64,000 bases of DNA from Selenomonadaceae bacterium. Its GTDB lineage: Bacteria; Bacillota; Negativicutes; Selenomonadales; Selenomonadaceae. Position numbers and translations under genes: made by a program. Under the pieces are notes generated by a model. The model had not been told where the DNA came from, made no database searches, and saw only the letters and a program-made list of their open reading frames with translations. Positions 10,013-18,054 of this stretch are shown one piece after another (the first letter of the stretch is position 1; every line of letters starts with the position of its first letter). The DNA is taken from NCBI GenBank assembly GCA_017428215.1, contig JAFRRH010000045.1, positions 62,001 through 126,000 of the forward strand, given 5' to 3'.

Positions 10013-10189
10013 TTAATCGTGTATTGTCTTGCGCTCGGTGATGACGCGCTGACGTTCAGGGTGTGGGGTAAAATCGCCCGCTAAACCCGTAAGAAAACCG
10101 ACTCCTAAAGCGACTTCAACGGGTAAAGCATTTCTATCGTTAATTTTTTCGGCAATCATAGGTTTTTTATAAGTCTCCGTAACAATCAC
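10013..10189 (-). CDS. Candidate modified-peptide precursor B (58 aa)
   Basis: 58-residue peptide starting at a GTG whose last two bases and next base form the stop of the PqqD-like gene (GTGA overlap), which suggests coupled translation. It reads MIVTETYKKPMIAEKIND, then ALPVEVALGVGFLTGLAGDF, then a His/Arg/Glu-rich tail. The middle resembles precursor A: both have LPV, AL, a Gly-rich stretch, then GDF[ST]P. At the place where precursor C has its ATG this gene has ACG, so the original start may have been lost and replaced by the coupled GTG. No known family recognised. Confidence 0.6.
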   Translation of the reverse strand: MIVTETYKKPMIAEKINDRNALPVEVALGVGFLTGLAGDFTPHPERQRVITERKTIHD

Positions 10190-10464
10190 TCCAATGTTAA
10201 AATTTTCTTCCACTGAAGGTCACGAATCATCTCAACGAAATCTTTTTCAAGTTCGCGCTCTTCTACGGCGTAGCGGTCGAGGAATTTCTGTTTGATGTCG
10301 CCGACCGTAACCGTGCCATTCGCTAGTTCGATAAAGTAAGCCGCCGTCGAGTTCAAATAGTAAATCGTCAAGTTCTCCGCGCAGATTATCAATACGCCGT
10401 CGTTCATGCGCTTCTTGACAAACGAAATGCACGGAATTTTATTTTCAAGCCACGAAAAAATCAT
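10186..10464 (-). CDS. PqqD-like RiPP recognition element protein
   Basis: 92-residue protein matching the PqqD fold: an N-terminal strand region (ISFVKKRMNDGVLI), then YYLNSTAAYFIELANG, then TVTVGDIKQKFLDRY, and a final helix (EKDFVEMIRDLQWKKIL). In PqqD and lasso-peptide B1 proteins this domain binds the leader of a ribosomal peptide and presents it to a modifying enzyme. GAGGAG lies before the ATG. It sits between precursor A and precursor B and downstream of a radical SAM gene, which is the usual arrangement of a peptide-modification locus. The identification is from pattern only. Confidence 0.8.
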   Translation of the reverse strand: MIFSWLENKIPCISFVKKRMNDGVLIICAENLTIYYLNSTAAYFIELANGTVTVGDIKQKFLDRYAVEERELEKDFVEMIRDLQWKKILTLE

Positions 10465-10473
10465 AACGTCTCC

Positions 10474-10665
10474 TCAGTCTTTGAATTCTTTGCGTTTGAC
10501 AAGCCCAGCTTCGCTCGACGGTGAAAAATCTCCGCTGAAAACTTTTCTGACAGCTCTACCCGCTCCATATCCTTTAGTCAGAGCTTCTACGACGGGTAAA
10601 AGTCCTTCGGGGTCGCTCAAAGCTCCGGCATTTGTAATTTTGGGGCGCGAATAATTTTCCTTCAT
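10474..10665 (-). CDS. Candidate modified-peptide precursor A (63 aa)
   Basis: 63-residue peptide directly after the radical SAM gene. It begins MKENYSRPKITNAGALSDPE, closely resembling YxxP-type RiPP leaders (Y-x-x-P-x-[LI], then a Gly eight residues after the Pro-adjacent position). The rest contains GLLPVVEAL, a Gly/Arg stretch (GYGAGRAVRKVF) and SGDFSPSSE, with a basic C-terminus. GGAGGG lies 6 bases before the ATG. The LPV...GDFSP block recurs in precursor B. It has no Cys, so modification would have to target other side chains. Product unknown. Confidence 0.7.
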   Translation of the reverse strand: MKENYSRPKITNAGALSDPEGLLPVVEALTKGYGAGRAVRKVFSGDFSPSSEAGLVKRKEFKD

Positions 10666-10677
10666 GTCAATCCCTCC

Positions 10678-11718
10678 TCAAAGTGCAACGTCAATGTCAA
10701 CGTGATTCATAATCGCGGCAGTTTGGGCGTCCTCGTCGATTGACGCAACGTAATTTTTAACGTCATCGGATTGCCAAGCGTCAATTCCTTTATCCAACCA
10801 AATTTCTTTGACGGATTGTTTAAGAACATTGCCAATCGTAAACGGAGCCATGCAATCAAGCCGAAAATCGCCGTTGGGTCTGATAATTCCGCCTGCGTTG
10901 ACTTCGTTCATGTAGCGTTTCATTTGAATTTTAAGCTCCGCAGAACGCTGAATTAATATTTTGCCGTTGTACTTCTTGCCAAGCTCCTCAATCTGCCCAT
11001 AAAGATAATTTTTCTGTTCATCGCTCAAAATAATTTCTTCATGTTCATAAGCGCGACCACTTGGCATGACTTCGCCTAAAATTATCGAATTCGCGCCGAG
11101 ATTGTAGGAAAGATTAATCATTTCCTCAACGCGATTTGAATTTTTCGGCGTGACGGTGTGCGCAATGACCAGCGGAATACCTAAATCGCTAATTTCTAAT
11201 GCGCCGTTGACCGCATGTTCAAAACTGCCTTTGACGCCGCGAAATTCATCGTGAATTTCAGATGTTGATCCGTCAATCGAAATTTGAAACCAGAAATAAC
11301 GGTACTTATTGAATCTCCGCGCAAATTTCTTCGTGAGCAAAAGTCCGTTCGATATGACAACAAAGCTTGTGCCGTCGTCGTGAAGAATATCCATGATGTC
11401 GAAAAGTTTGTCGCCCAAAAGCAACGGTTCGCCACCAGAAATTATACATTGAAAAATTCCACCGTCGGAAACGATTTGCCGCGAAAGTTCACACCACTTT
11501 TCCGGCGTCATCAAAGTTTCTCTGTCTGAATCGCCTGAACGATTGTAGCAGTGCTTGCATTTCAAGTTGCATTGCCCTGTCAGCTCAAATTGCAACGTTA
11601 TCGGGTATTCAAATCTTTTCGGATAAGCTCCAGCCTCTTGCAAAGCGATTAAATTTTTCTTAGTCACCTGCAAATTTCGTTCGTCAAGCGTCCGATACTT
11701 TTTTACAAAATCTTTCAA
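10678..11718 (-). CDS. Radical SAM peptide-maturase-like protein
   Basis: 346-residue radical SAM enzyme with CNLKCKHCYN (CxxxCxxC) near residue 52, the GGEPLL motif near 95 and a TIM-barrel pattern (VVISNGLLL, QISIDGSTSEIHDEFRG). The C-terminal region looks like the SPASM/twitch tail (RPNGDFRLDCMAPFTIGNV then VKEIW) but has a single Cys there, so the usual auxiliary cluster ligands are missing. The start is a TTG at 11718 behind AAGGAGGCGGGAG. It overlaps the upstream cysteine-cluster gene by 35 bases and is followed by precursor A after 12 bases. The likely role is modification of the neighbouring peptides; the chemistry is unknown. Confidence 0.8.
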   Translation of the reverse strand: MKDFVKKYRTLDERNLQVTKKNLIALQEAGAYPKRFEYPITLQFELTGQCNLKCKHCYNRSGDSDRETLMTPEKWCELSRQIVSDGGIFQCIISGGEPLLLGDKLFDIMDILHDDGTSFVVISNGLLLTKKFARRFNKYRYFWFQISIDGSTSEIHDEFRGVKGSFEHAVNGALEISDLGIPLVIAHTVTPKNSNRVEEMINLSYNLGANSIILGEVMPSGRAYEHEEIILSDEQKNYLYGQIEELGKKYNGKILIQRSAELKIQMKRYMNEVNAGGIIRPNGDFRLDCMAPFTIGNVLKQSVKEIWLDKGIDAWQSDDVKNYVASIDEDAQTAAIMNHVDIDVAL

Positions 11719-11980
11719 GCTCCCGCCTCCTTATTTCTTTGCAAAGTTCATGTGTTTGTTGATGAAAATCTGCAACCGTCATATCAGCGAAAAATTTTTT
11801 GTAAACGTATTCGCCATTACAAAGCAACGGACGTTCGGAATAAATTTCGCAAAGATTATTCGCCGTCAAATGTTTGCAAACGCCATCGCCGCGGTTGAAA
11901 GTTTTCATCTCGTTAATCAAATCTACGTGTCGGCAACAATCGCCGCAACATTCACACGGATAAGGGTAATACTTTTCCAT
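11684..11980 (-). CDS. YkgJ-family cysteine-cluster protein
   Basis: 98 residues with the cluster PCECCGDCCRHV at residues 8-19, then NNLCEIYSERPLLCNGEYVY and a further Cys in HELCKEI. This spacing matches the YkgJ-type Zn- or Fe-S-binding family. The ATG has GAGGCAACTCA upstream. It is the first gene of the radical SAM cassette, overlapping the maturase start, so it probably acts with it, for example as a metal or electron carrier (inference). A promoter with a 13-base T run in its spacer lies 30-60 bases upstream. Confidence 0.75.
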   Translation of the reverse strand: MEKYYPYPCECCGDCCRHVDLINEMKTFNRGDGVCKHLTANNLCEIYSERPLLCNGEYVYKKFFADMTVADFHQQTHELCKEIRRRELERFCKKVSDA

Positions 11981-12010
11981 TGAGTTGCCTCTTCAAGAAA
12001 TTTTGCGCGT

Positions 12011-12040
12011 CTATTAAAAAAAAAAAAACGGGTTTGTCAA
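12011..12040 (-). promoter_or_regulatory. Promoter of the radical SAM peptide cassette with a homopolymer spacer
   Basis: Minus strand TTGACA (12040-12035), then an 18-base spacer made of AACCCG and twelve T, then TAATAG (12016-12011); with 17 bases the -10 reads TTAATA. The spacer contains the run of 13 A/T pairs at 12016-12028. Confidence 0.6.
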
Positions 12041-12061
12041 GCACTTTTTTTAAAAATTTTT

Positions 12062-12090
12062 TTGCAACAATCTGCGCGGCGCGGTAAAAT
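12062..12090 (+). promoter_or_regulatory. Putative promoter of the two futalosine-type genes
   Basis: TTGCAA (12062-12067), 17-base spacer, TAAAAT (12085-12090), about 33 bases before the TTG start at 12123. The spacer is GC-rich. Confidence 0.45.
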
Positions 12091-12122
12091 ATTTCCGACT
12101 AATCGAACGGAGGGAAAAAATT

Positions 12123-13199
12123 TTGTTTGTAAGAGGAGAGCTTGAGAAGATTGAACAAAAAGTTTTGAACGGCAAGCGATTAAGCCGCGAGGACGGAGAA
12201 ATTTTATTCGCCTGCAACGAGTTAAGTTGGCTCGGTGCACTTGCCGATTATGTGCGGAAAAAAGTTTGCGGCGACCGCGTTTATTACAACGTCAACTGCC
12301 ACGTCAACTTAACGAATATTTGTAAGGCGCGTTGTAAATTTTGCGCCTTCGGACGAAATGCCGACGATAAAGGCTCTTACGCCATGACGATTGACGACGC
12401 GATTAAACTGGTGACGGAAGCAAGTAAAGACCCGCATTTATCTGGTTTGCATATCGTCAGCGGCTTGCATCCCACGTGGACTTTTGAAAATTATTTGGCA
12501 TTCGTTGAAGTTTTGCACGAAAAATTTCCTAATTTGCATGTCAAAGGCTTTACGGGCGTTGAGATTCAACACTTTGCAAATATTTCCGGCTTGAGTGTTG
12601 AGGAAGTTTTGATTAAGTTAAAAGCGGCTGGGCTTGAGGCGATTGCCGGCGGCGGCGCGGAAATTTTAACCGACCGCATTCGCAATAAACTTTGTCCGAA
12701 AAAAGCGACTGCCGACCAATGGCTTAACGTCGCACGCACGGCGCATAATCTCGGAATTAAAACTAATGCCTCTATGCTTTACGGGCACATTGAAACTTTT
12801 GCGGAGCGCGTCGAACATTTAATCCGATTGCGCGAACTTCAAGACGAAACCGGCGGCTTCCAAACTTTTATCTGCTTTCCTTTCCTGCCGAAAAATACCG
12901 CGCTTGAAAAAGATATTAAGCAAACGTCAATGTGGGACGATTTAAAAACTATGGCGATTTCGCGGCTCATGCTCGACAACTTTAAAAATATCAAAGCGTA
13001 TTGGGTTATGTTGACAGTACCGGTTGCGCAAGTTGCGTTGAGTTTTGGAGCTAACGACATTGACGGGACGATACACCGAGAAAATATTTTGCACGACGCA
13101 GGAGCTACTTCACCGCGTGCACTTGCCGAAGACGAGATTATAAAAATTATTCGCGAGGCAGGACGTATTCCCGCCGCGCGGGGAGGTAACCATGAATAG
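12123..13199 (+). CDS. mqnE: Radical SAM aminofutalosine synthase-like protein (MqnE/MqnC family)
   Basis: 358-residue radical SAM protein with CKARCKFCAF near residue 65, preceded by NCHVNLTNIC as in the MqnE/MqnC/CofH family. Other signatures are AIAGGGAEILTDR, NASMLYGHIET and LRELQDETGGFQTF, the last being closest to MqnE, which condenses the chorismate-derived enolpyruvyl benzoate with SAM's adenosyl moiety in the futalosine route to menaquinone. The start is a TTG with GGAGGG eight bases upstream. It overlaps the next, related gene by eight bases. Substrate assignment to MqnE over MqnC is not secure without phylogeny. Confidence 0.7.
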   Translation: MFVRGELEKIEQKVLNGKRLSREDGEILFACNELSWLGALADYVRKKVCGDRVYYNVNCHVNLTNICKARCKFCAFGRNADDKGSYAMTIDDAIKLVTEASKDPHLSGLHIVSGLHPTWTFENYLAFVEVLHEKFPNLHVKGFTGVEIQHFANISGLSVEEVLIKLKAAGLEAIAGGGAEILTDRIRNKLCPKKATADQWLNVARTAHNLGIKTNASMLYGHIETFAERVEHLIRLRELQDETGGFQTFICFPFLPKNTALEKDIKQTSMWDDLKTMAISRLMLDNFKNIKAYWVMLTVPVAQVALSFGANDIDGTIHRENILHDAGATSPRALAEDEIIKIIREAGRIPAARGGNHE

Positions 13200-14223
13200 A
13201 CTTGAGCGCGATGAAATTCTTGCCCTTTACGAGGACAATGACCTTTTATATCTGGCGGAATCTGCGCGGCGCGTCAAGGAAGCTAAGACTGGCAAAAAAA
13301 TTTTCTACACCGTCAATCGCCACATAAACTTAACCAACGTTTGCAGTGCGAATTGTCCGTTGTGTGCTTATCAATGCAGGAGCGGCGACAATCGCGCTTT
13401 TACCCTTGAACTTGACGACGTGGAAAAAATTCTTCAAGACGCCGCGCAGGTTAAAGAAATTCATATCGTCAGCTCGTTGCACCCCGATAAAAATTTTTCT
13501 TATTACGTAGACGCCGTTAAGCTTGTGAAAAAAATTTTGCCTAACGTCGGGATTAATGCCTTTACGCCCGTTGAAATTGTAAACTTCGCCAAAATCAGCG
13601 GCAAAAGTTTTTCGGAAGTCTTAAGCGAATTAATTGCGGCAGGTGTTACTTCATTAGCTGGCGGCGGCGCAGAAATTTTATCCGACCGCGTTCGTGAAAT
13701 TATCTGCCCCAAAAAATGTTCCGCCGATGAGTGGCTTGAAGTTATGCGAACGGCTCATAAGCTCGGTTTGAAAACAAATGCCTCGATGATGTACGGACAT
13801 ATTGAGACGATTGAAGAGCGCGTAGACCATTTGATAAAGTTGCGCGATTTGCAAGATGAGACTGGCGGCTTTCAAGCAATGATGTTATTTCCCTTCCACC
13901 CCGAAAATACAGAGCTTGGCAGAAAATTTAATTTGCGGCGCGTCGGTTCGTGGGAAGATTTAAAAATGCTCGCGCTGTCAAGATTAGTTTTAGACAACTT
14001 TAAACACTTCAAAGCGTTTTGGGTAATGCTGACATTGCCGATTGCACAGCTGGCGTTGAATTTCGGCGCAGATGATTTAGACGGCACAATCGGCGAAGAA
14101 AAAATTATTCACGCGGCGGGCGCAAAAAGTTCAGCGGGCATAACTCGCCAAAAGTTGGAGAAAATTATTTTGGAGTGCGATTATACACCCGTCGAACGCG
14201 ACAGCTTTTATAACGAAATATAA
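13192..14223 (+). CDS. Radical SAM MqnE/MqnC-family paralogue
   Basis: 343-residue radical SAM protein, clearly paralogous to its upstream neighbour. The cluster motif is CSANCPLCAYQC near residue 46, preceded by NRHINLTNVC. It shares SLAGGGAEILSDR, NASMMYGHIETIEERVDHL, LRDLQDETGGFQAM and PIAQLALNFGADDLDGTIG. GGGGAGG lies before the ATG and the two genes overlap by eight bases, so they form one unit. One of the pair may be the MqnC step (cyclisation of dehypoxanthine futalosine) and the other MqnE, but both look MqnE-like by eye in the LQDETGGF region. Confidence 0.65.
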   Translation: MNRLERDEILALYEDNDLLYLAESARRVKEAKTGKKIFYTVNRHINLTNVCSANCPLCAYQCRSGDNRAFTLELDDVEKILQDAAQVKEIHIVSSLHPDKNFSYYVDAVKLVKKILPNVGINAFTPVEIVNFAKISGKSFSEVLSELIAAGVTSLAGGGAEILSDRVREIICPKKCSADEWLEVMRTAHKLGLKTNASMMYGHIETIEERVDHLIKLRDLQDETGGFQAMMLFPFHPENTELGRKFNLRRVGSWEDLKMLALSRLVLDNFKHFKAFWVMLTLPIAQLALNFGADDLDGTIGEEKIIHAAGAKSSAGITRQKLEKIILECDYTPVERDSFYNEI

Positions 14224-14241
14224 TTTTGAGCAAAAAAATTA

Positions 14242-14268
14242 GCCCTGACAAAACGTCGGGGCATTTTT
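14242..14268 (+). terminator. Terminator after the mqn-type pair
   Basis: GCCCTGAC, loop AAAAC and GTCGGGGC form an 8-bp stem with one G-T pair, followed by ATTTTT. It may also help stop clpB transcription from the other side. Confidence 0.8.
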
Positions 14269-14295
14269 ATTATCGGGAAAATTTATCGTAGAGGA

Positions 14296-16911
14296 TTATT
14301 TTTCGAGATTAACTTTGGCGTTGAAGACGAAATTATCGCCGTCAAAATCAAGTTCGACAGTATCGCCGTCTTTAACTGCGCCGGAAATAATTTTTTTGCT
14401 AAGTTCAGTTTCGACGGTGTGAGTTAGCAATCTCTTAAGCGGACGCGCTCCATAATTGGCGTCAAAACCTTTTTCACAAAGCGCGGTGATAGCCGAATCC
14501 GTCCACGTGAGTTGAACATTAATTTGCTTTTCAATACGCTCGTTAAGAGTTTTCAAGAGAATTTCGGCAATAGCTTTGACTTGTTCCTTAGCCAGCGACT
14601 TAAAGACAATTATATCGTCGACTCTGTTCAAAAATTCGGGACGGAAATAATCTTTAAGCAGATTTTTAATAATACTTTCTGCCTCCGCGAAGGCTTTGTT
14701 GGTGATGAAACCGATTTTGGCGCGTTGAAGAATTTCTTGCGAGCCGAGATTACTTGTCATGATAATAACGGTATTTTTAAAGTTCACGACGCGACCTTTG
14801 CCGTCGGTGAGGCGTCCGTCGTCCAAAATCTGCAAAAGGACGTTAAAAATATCTCTGTGAGCCTTTTCAATCTCGTCAAGCAAAATTACGCTGTAAGGAC
14901 GGCGACGAACCATTTCAGTAAGTTGACCGCCCTCGTCGTAGCCAACATAACCGGGAGGCGCACCAATTAAACGGGCGACGGTGTGTTTCTCCATGTATTC
15001 GGACATGTCAACGCGGATAATTGAGCGTTCGTCGTCGAAGAGAGCTTCCGCCAAAGCTTTAGCAAGTTCGGTTTTACCTACGCCCGTCGGACCTAAGAAT
15101 ATAAACGAACCAATCGGGCGATTAGGATCTTTAATGCCTGCGCGGGCGCGGAGAATTGCCTCGCTGACTGCCGTAACCGCCTCATCTTGTCCGACAACCC
15201 GTTCATGCAGTGTATCTTCGAGGTGCAAAAGTTTTTCGCGTTCGCCAGTCAACATTTTAGCGAGCGGGATACCTGTCCAGCGGCTTACGACCCGTGCAAT
15301 ATCTTCCTCGCCGACTTCCTCTTTTAAAAGACGTTCGCCTTTATTCTGCGCGGCAATTTCTTCCTCAAATTTCTTTAACGTATTCATAAGTTGCGGAAGT
15401 TTACCGTATTTCAATTCGGAGGCTTTTTGGAGGTTATAGGCGCGTTGAGCCTCTTCGATTTCGATATTAACTTCGTCGATTTCCTTTTTAATGGAACGCA
15501 CGCGCAAAATTGATTCTTTTTCCGCCTCCCATTTATCGCGAAGGGTTTTCTCTTGCGACTTAAGATTAGAAATTTCCTCGACGATAGAATTCAATTTTTC
15601 TTTAGACGCAACGTCGGATTCTTTCTTTAAAGCTTGCTCCTCAATCTCAAGTTGCATAATCTTGCGGCGAATTTCATCAATCGGCGCGGGCAACGATTCA
15701 ATTTCCGTGCGAAGTTTAGCGGCTGCCTCGTCCATTAAGTCAATCGCTTTATCCGGCAAAAATCTATCAGAAATATATCTGTCGGAAAGTGTAGCCGCGC
15801 TTACCAATGCCGCATCGCGAATTCTTACGCCGTGATGAACCTCGTAGCGTTCTTTAATGCCACGCAGAATTGTAATTGTATCCTCAACGCTGGGTTCGCC
15901 GACCATAACCGGTTGGAAACGACGCTCAAGCGCGGTGTCCTTCTCGATATATTTGCGGTATTCGTTAAGCGTAGTTGCGCCGATACAACGCAATTCGCCG
16001 CGAGCCAGCATAGGTTTTAAAATATTTCCGGCGTCCATTGCGCCTTCCGCCTTGCCCGCGCCAACGACGGTATGAACTTCATCGATAAACAGCAAAATTT
16101 GCCCGTCAGACTTAGTAATTTCGTTGAGCACAGATTTAAGACGTTCCTCGAATTCGCCGCGAAATTTTGCGCCGGCAATCAGACTGCCCATATCCAAAGC
16201 GTACAGAGTTTTATTTTTCAAAGATTCGGGGACATCACCGGCGACGATACGGCGGGCGAGACCTTCAACGATAGCAGTTTTGCCGACACCAGGTTCACCA
16301 ATTAACACAGGATTATTTTTCGTGCGACGGCTTAAAATTTCAATCGTGCGCCTGATTTCCTCATCACGCCCGATAACCGGGTCAAGCTTACTTGCACGAG
16401 CCATTTGCGTTAAATCTCTGCCGAACTTTGAGAGGCTTTGATAAGTTTCTTCGGGATTTTCGCTTGTGACATTTTGTTTACGATACTTTTTAATCGCGGC
16501 GTCAATTTTGTCCTTGCTTAGATTAAATTCGCGTGCAATGTCTTGAATTTCCTTTTTGCCGTCGGAAACCAGCGCAAGGAGCAAATGTTCTGTGCTGATA
16601 AATTCATCTTTCATAGACGAGGCATATTCTCTTGCCTTGCCGACTACACGAGCCAAATCCACGCCCATTGAAAGTCTTTCTTGACCTTTGACTTGCGGAA
16701 TTTTTTTCAGTTCCGCTTCCAGACGCACTTTAAGCATTGGCAAATCGGTTTGACATTCTTGGAAAATTGTTGCGAGCAAACCTTCCGGCTCTTTGGCGAG
16801 CGCGAGCATTAAATGTAACGAATTAAATTCTTGATGATATTGCATTGCGGCGAGCTGTTGTGCCGCTTGTATTGCTTGAGAGGCTTTCGCCGTATATTTT
16901 TCAGTTGCCAT
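14296..16911 (-). CDS. clpB: ATP-dependent disaggregating chaperone ClpB
   Basis: 871-residue Hsp100 chaperone that extracts and refolds aggregated proteins with DnaK. Domains run N-domain (about 1-145, repeat motifs HLMLAL and HLLLAL), first AAA with Walker [14 protein letters not shown] near 203 and FIDEVHTV, the long coiled-coil middle domain (about 410-530, rich in Lys/Glu), and second AAA with [14 protein letters not shown] near 600 and [16 protein letters not shown] precedes the ATG. Length and domain order match ClpB rather than ClpC. No CIRCE or CtsR element was seen in the upstream gap. Confidence 0.97.
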   Translation of the reverse strand: MATEKYTAKASQAIQAAQQLAAMQYHQEFNSLHLMLALAKEPEGLLATIFQECQTDLPMLKVRLEAELKKIPQVKGQERLSMGVDLARVVGKAREYASSMKDEFISTEHLLLALVSDGKKEIQDIAREFNLSKDKIDAAIKKYRKQNVTSENPEETYQSLSKFGRDLTQMARASKLDPVIGRDEEIRRTIEILSRRTKNNPVLIGEPGVGKTAIVEGLARRIVAGDVPESLKNKTLYALDMGSLIAGAKFRGEFEERLKSVLNEITKSDGQILLFIDEVHTVVGAGKAEGAMDAGNILKPMLARGELRCIGATTLNEYRKYIEKDTALERRFQPVMVGEPSVEDTITILRGIKERYEVHHGVRIRDAALVSAATLSDRYISDRFLPDKAIDLMDEAAAKLRTEIESLPAPIDEIRRKIMQLEIEEQALKKESDVASKEKLNSIVEEISNLKSQEKTLRDKWEAEKESILRVRSIKKEIDEVNIEIEEAQRAYNLQKASELKYGKLPQLMNTLKKFEEEIAAQNKGERLLKEEVGEEDIARVVSRWTGIPLAKMLTGEREKLLHLEDTLHERVVGQDEAVTAVSEAILRARAGIKDPNRPIGSFIFLGPTGVGKTELAKALAEALFDDERSIIRVDMSEYMEKHTVARLIGAPPGYVGYDEGGQLTEMVRRRPYSVILLDEIEKAHRDIFNVLLQILDDGRLTDGKGRVVNFKNTVIIMTSNLGSQEILQRAKIGFITNKAFAEAESIIKNLLKDYFRPEFLNRVDDIIVFKSLAKEQVKAIAEILLKTLNERIEKQINVQLTWTDSAITALCEKGFDANYGARPLKRLLTHTVETELSKKIISGAVKDGDTVELDFDGDNFVFNAKVNLEK

Positions 16912-16955
16912 AATCTATCACTCCTAAAACGGTTGAATTCTTTTTGACGCGCCTA

Positions 16956-16984
16956 ATGATAAACTCAAATAATCAAAATGTCAA
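16956..16984 (-). promoter_or_regulatory. Promoter of clpB
   Basis: Minus strand TTGACA (16984-16979), 17-base spacer, TATCAT (16961-16956), about 45 bases before the clpB ATG. It looks like an ordinary vegetative promoter. Confidence 0.7.
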
Positions 16985-17017
16985 TACGTCAAGATAAAAT
17001 TTTTGGCGTTTGTAATC

Positions 17018-17048
17018 AAAAGGACGCACCCAAAATTTGAGCGCGTCC
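17018..17048 (-). terminator. Terminator after rplL
   Basis: Minus strand GGACGC and GCGTCC arms (17048-17043 and 17027-17022) with a longer inner pairing region, followed by TTTTG. It ends the ribosomal protein operon before clpB. Confidence 0.65.
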
Positions 17049-17067
17049 GAAAGTTTCGTAACGTTGA

Positions 17068-17442
17068 TTATTTAATTTCGACAGTTGCGCCGACCTCTTC
17101 GAGTTTAGCCTTAAGAGCTTCAGCATCAGCTTTGGAAATTTTTTCTTTAACGGGAGCGGGTGCGCCGTCGACAAGTGCTTTAGCCTCTTTAAGTCCAAGA
17201 CCGGTTGCTTCGCGGACAGCTTTGATAACTTTGATTTTTTCTTGACCGATATTGGCGAGGATAACGTCGAATTCGGTTTTCTCTTCTTCGGGTTCAGCCG
17301 CCGCTGCTGCGGGACCTGCCGCCGCAACTGCTACGGGAGCCGCCGCAGAAACGCCGAATTTTTCTTCCATAGCCTTGACGAGTTCGCTAAGTTCGAGAAC
17401 TGTCATGCTTTCAATCGCTTGCATAATTTCTTCTTTAGTCAT
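17068..17442 (-). CDS. rplL: 50S ribosomal protein bL12 (L7/L12)
   Basis: 124-residue stalk protein that recruits elongation factors to the ribosome. The N-terminal dimerisation helix region ([17 protein letters not shown]), an Ala/Pro-rich hinge, and the C-terminal domain with [27 protein letters not shown] and GATVEIK are all present. GGAGGG precedes the ATG. It follows rplJ after 30 bases. A terminator and then clpB follow, rather than rpoB. Confidence 0.98.
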   Translation of the reverse strand: MTKEEIMQAIESMTVLELSELVKAMEEKFGVSAAAPVAVAAAGPAAAAAEPEEEKTEFDVILANIGQEKIKVIKAVREATGLGLKEAKALVDGAPAPVKEKISKADAEALKAKLEEVGATVEIK

Positions 17443-17472
17443 TTTAATTTTCCCTCCAAAAATTTACATAAA

Positions 17473-18033
17473 TTAAGCGGCTTGTTCTTTTTCCTTCTTT
17501 TCGCGAATAGCATCGACGACGCCGACGAAATTGCGAATAACAGCCGACAGGACGCCAACACAGTTTGCAATCGGGGCGTTCATGCTGCCCAATAATTTTG
17601 CAACGAGAACCTCGCGGCTCGGCAAATTCGCCAAAGCCTTAACGCCAGCCATGTCGATAACTTTGCCCTCGACCATACCAACCTTAATCGTCAAAATGCC
17701 GGGGTCTTCAAGCTTATTTTTCTTCATGAAGTCGCAGATAACTTTTGCCGGAGCAACCGCGTCTTCAGTGGAGAAAGCCATTGCCGTTGTACCTTCGAGG
17801 TGCGAATCAAGTCCCTCAATGCCCGCCTGTTTAGCCGCAATGCGGAGCATAGTATTTTTAACGACTTTATATTGAACGCCCGCCGCACGAAGTTCACGGC
17901 GCAGTTGCGTATCGGTCGCGACGTTTAAGCCTCTGTAGCTTGTCAAAACGACGCCCTTTGAAGTTGTCAGCCAGCCTTTAATTTCGGCGACGACTGCCTC
18001 TTTCTTGGGCGTAACCTTGCTTGTAACTGCCAT
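17473..18033 (-). CDS. rplJ: 50S ribosomal protein uL10
   Basis: 186-residue base of the ribosomal stalk, which binds 23S rRNA and anchors L12 dimers. It shows the uL10 pattern KGVVLTSYRGLNVATDTQLRR, VKNTMLRIA and GTTAMAFSTEDAVAPAKV, with a C-terminal helix rich in Lys/Glu that binds L12. GGAGGTG lies before the ATG. An L10 leader lies immediately upstream, so expression is probably controlled by L10-L12 binding to its own mRNA. Confidence 0.97.
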   Translation of the reverse strand: MAVTSKVTPKKEAVVAEIKGWLTTSKGVVLTSYRGLNVATDTQLRRELRAAGVQYKVVKNTMLRIAAKQAGIEGLDSHLEGTTAMAFSTEDAVAPAKVICDFMKKNKLEDPGILTIKVGMVEGKVIDMAGVKALANLPSREVLVAKLLGSMNAPIANCVGVLSAVIRNFVGVVDAIREKKEKEQAA

Positions 18034-18054
18034 ACATTTTCACCTCCCGCAATG

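Noticed and set aside
9751..12122. CRISPR array suggested by the short repeated A/T-rich words
   Set aside because: There are no regularly spaced identical repeats; similarity is confined to the two precursor gene starts.
15000..16441. Several plus-strand frames of 60-150 codons inside clpB
   Set aside because: All are antisense to a full-length, motif-complete clpB and arise from codon bias.
16912..17017. CIRCE or CtsR operator upstream of clpB
   Set aside because: Neither the CIRCE inverted repeat nor tandem GGTCAAA heptads are present in the gap; only a vegetative-type promoter is visible.
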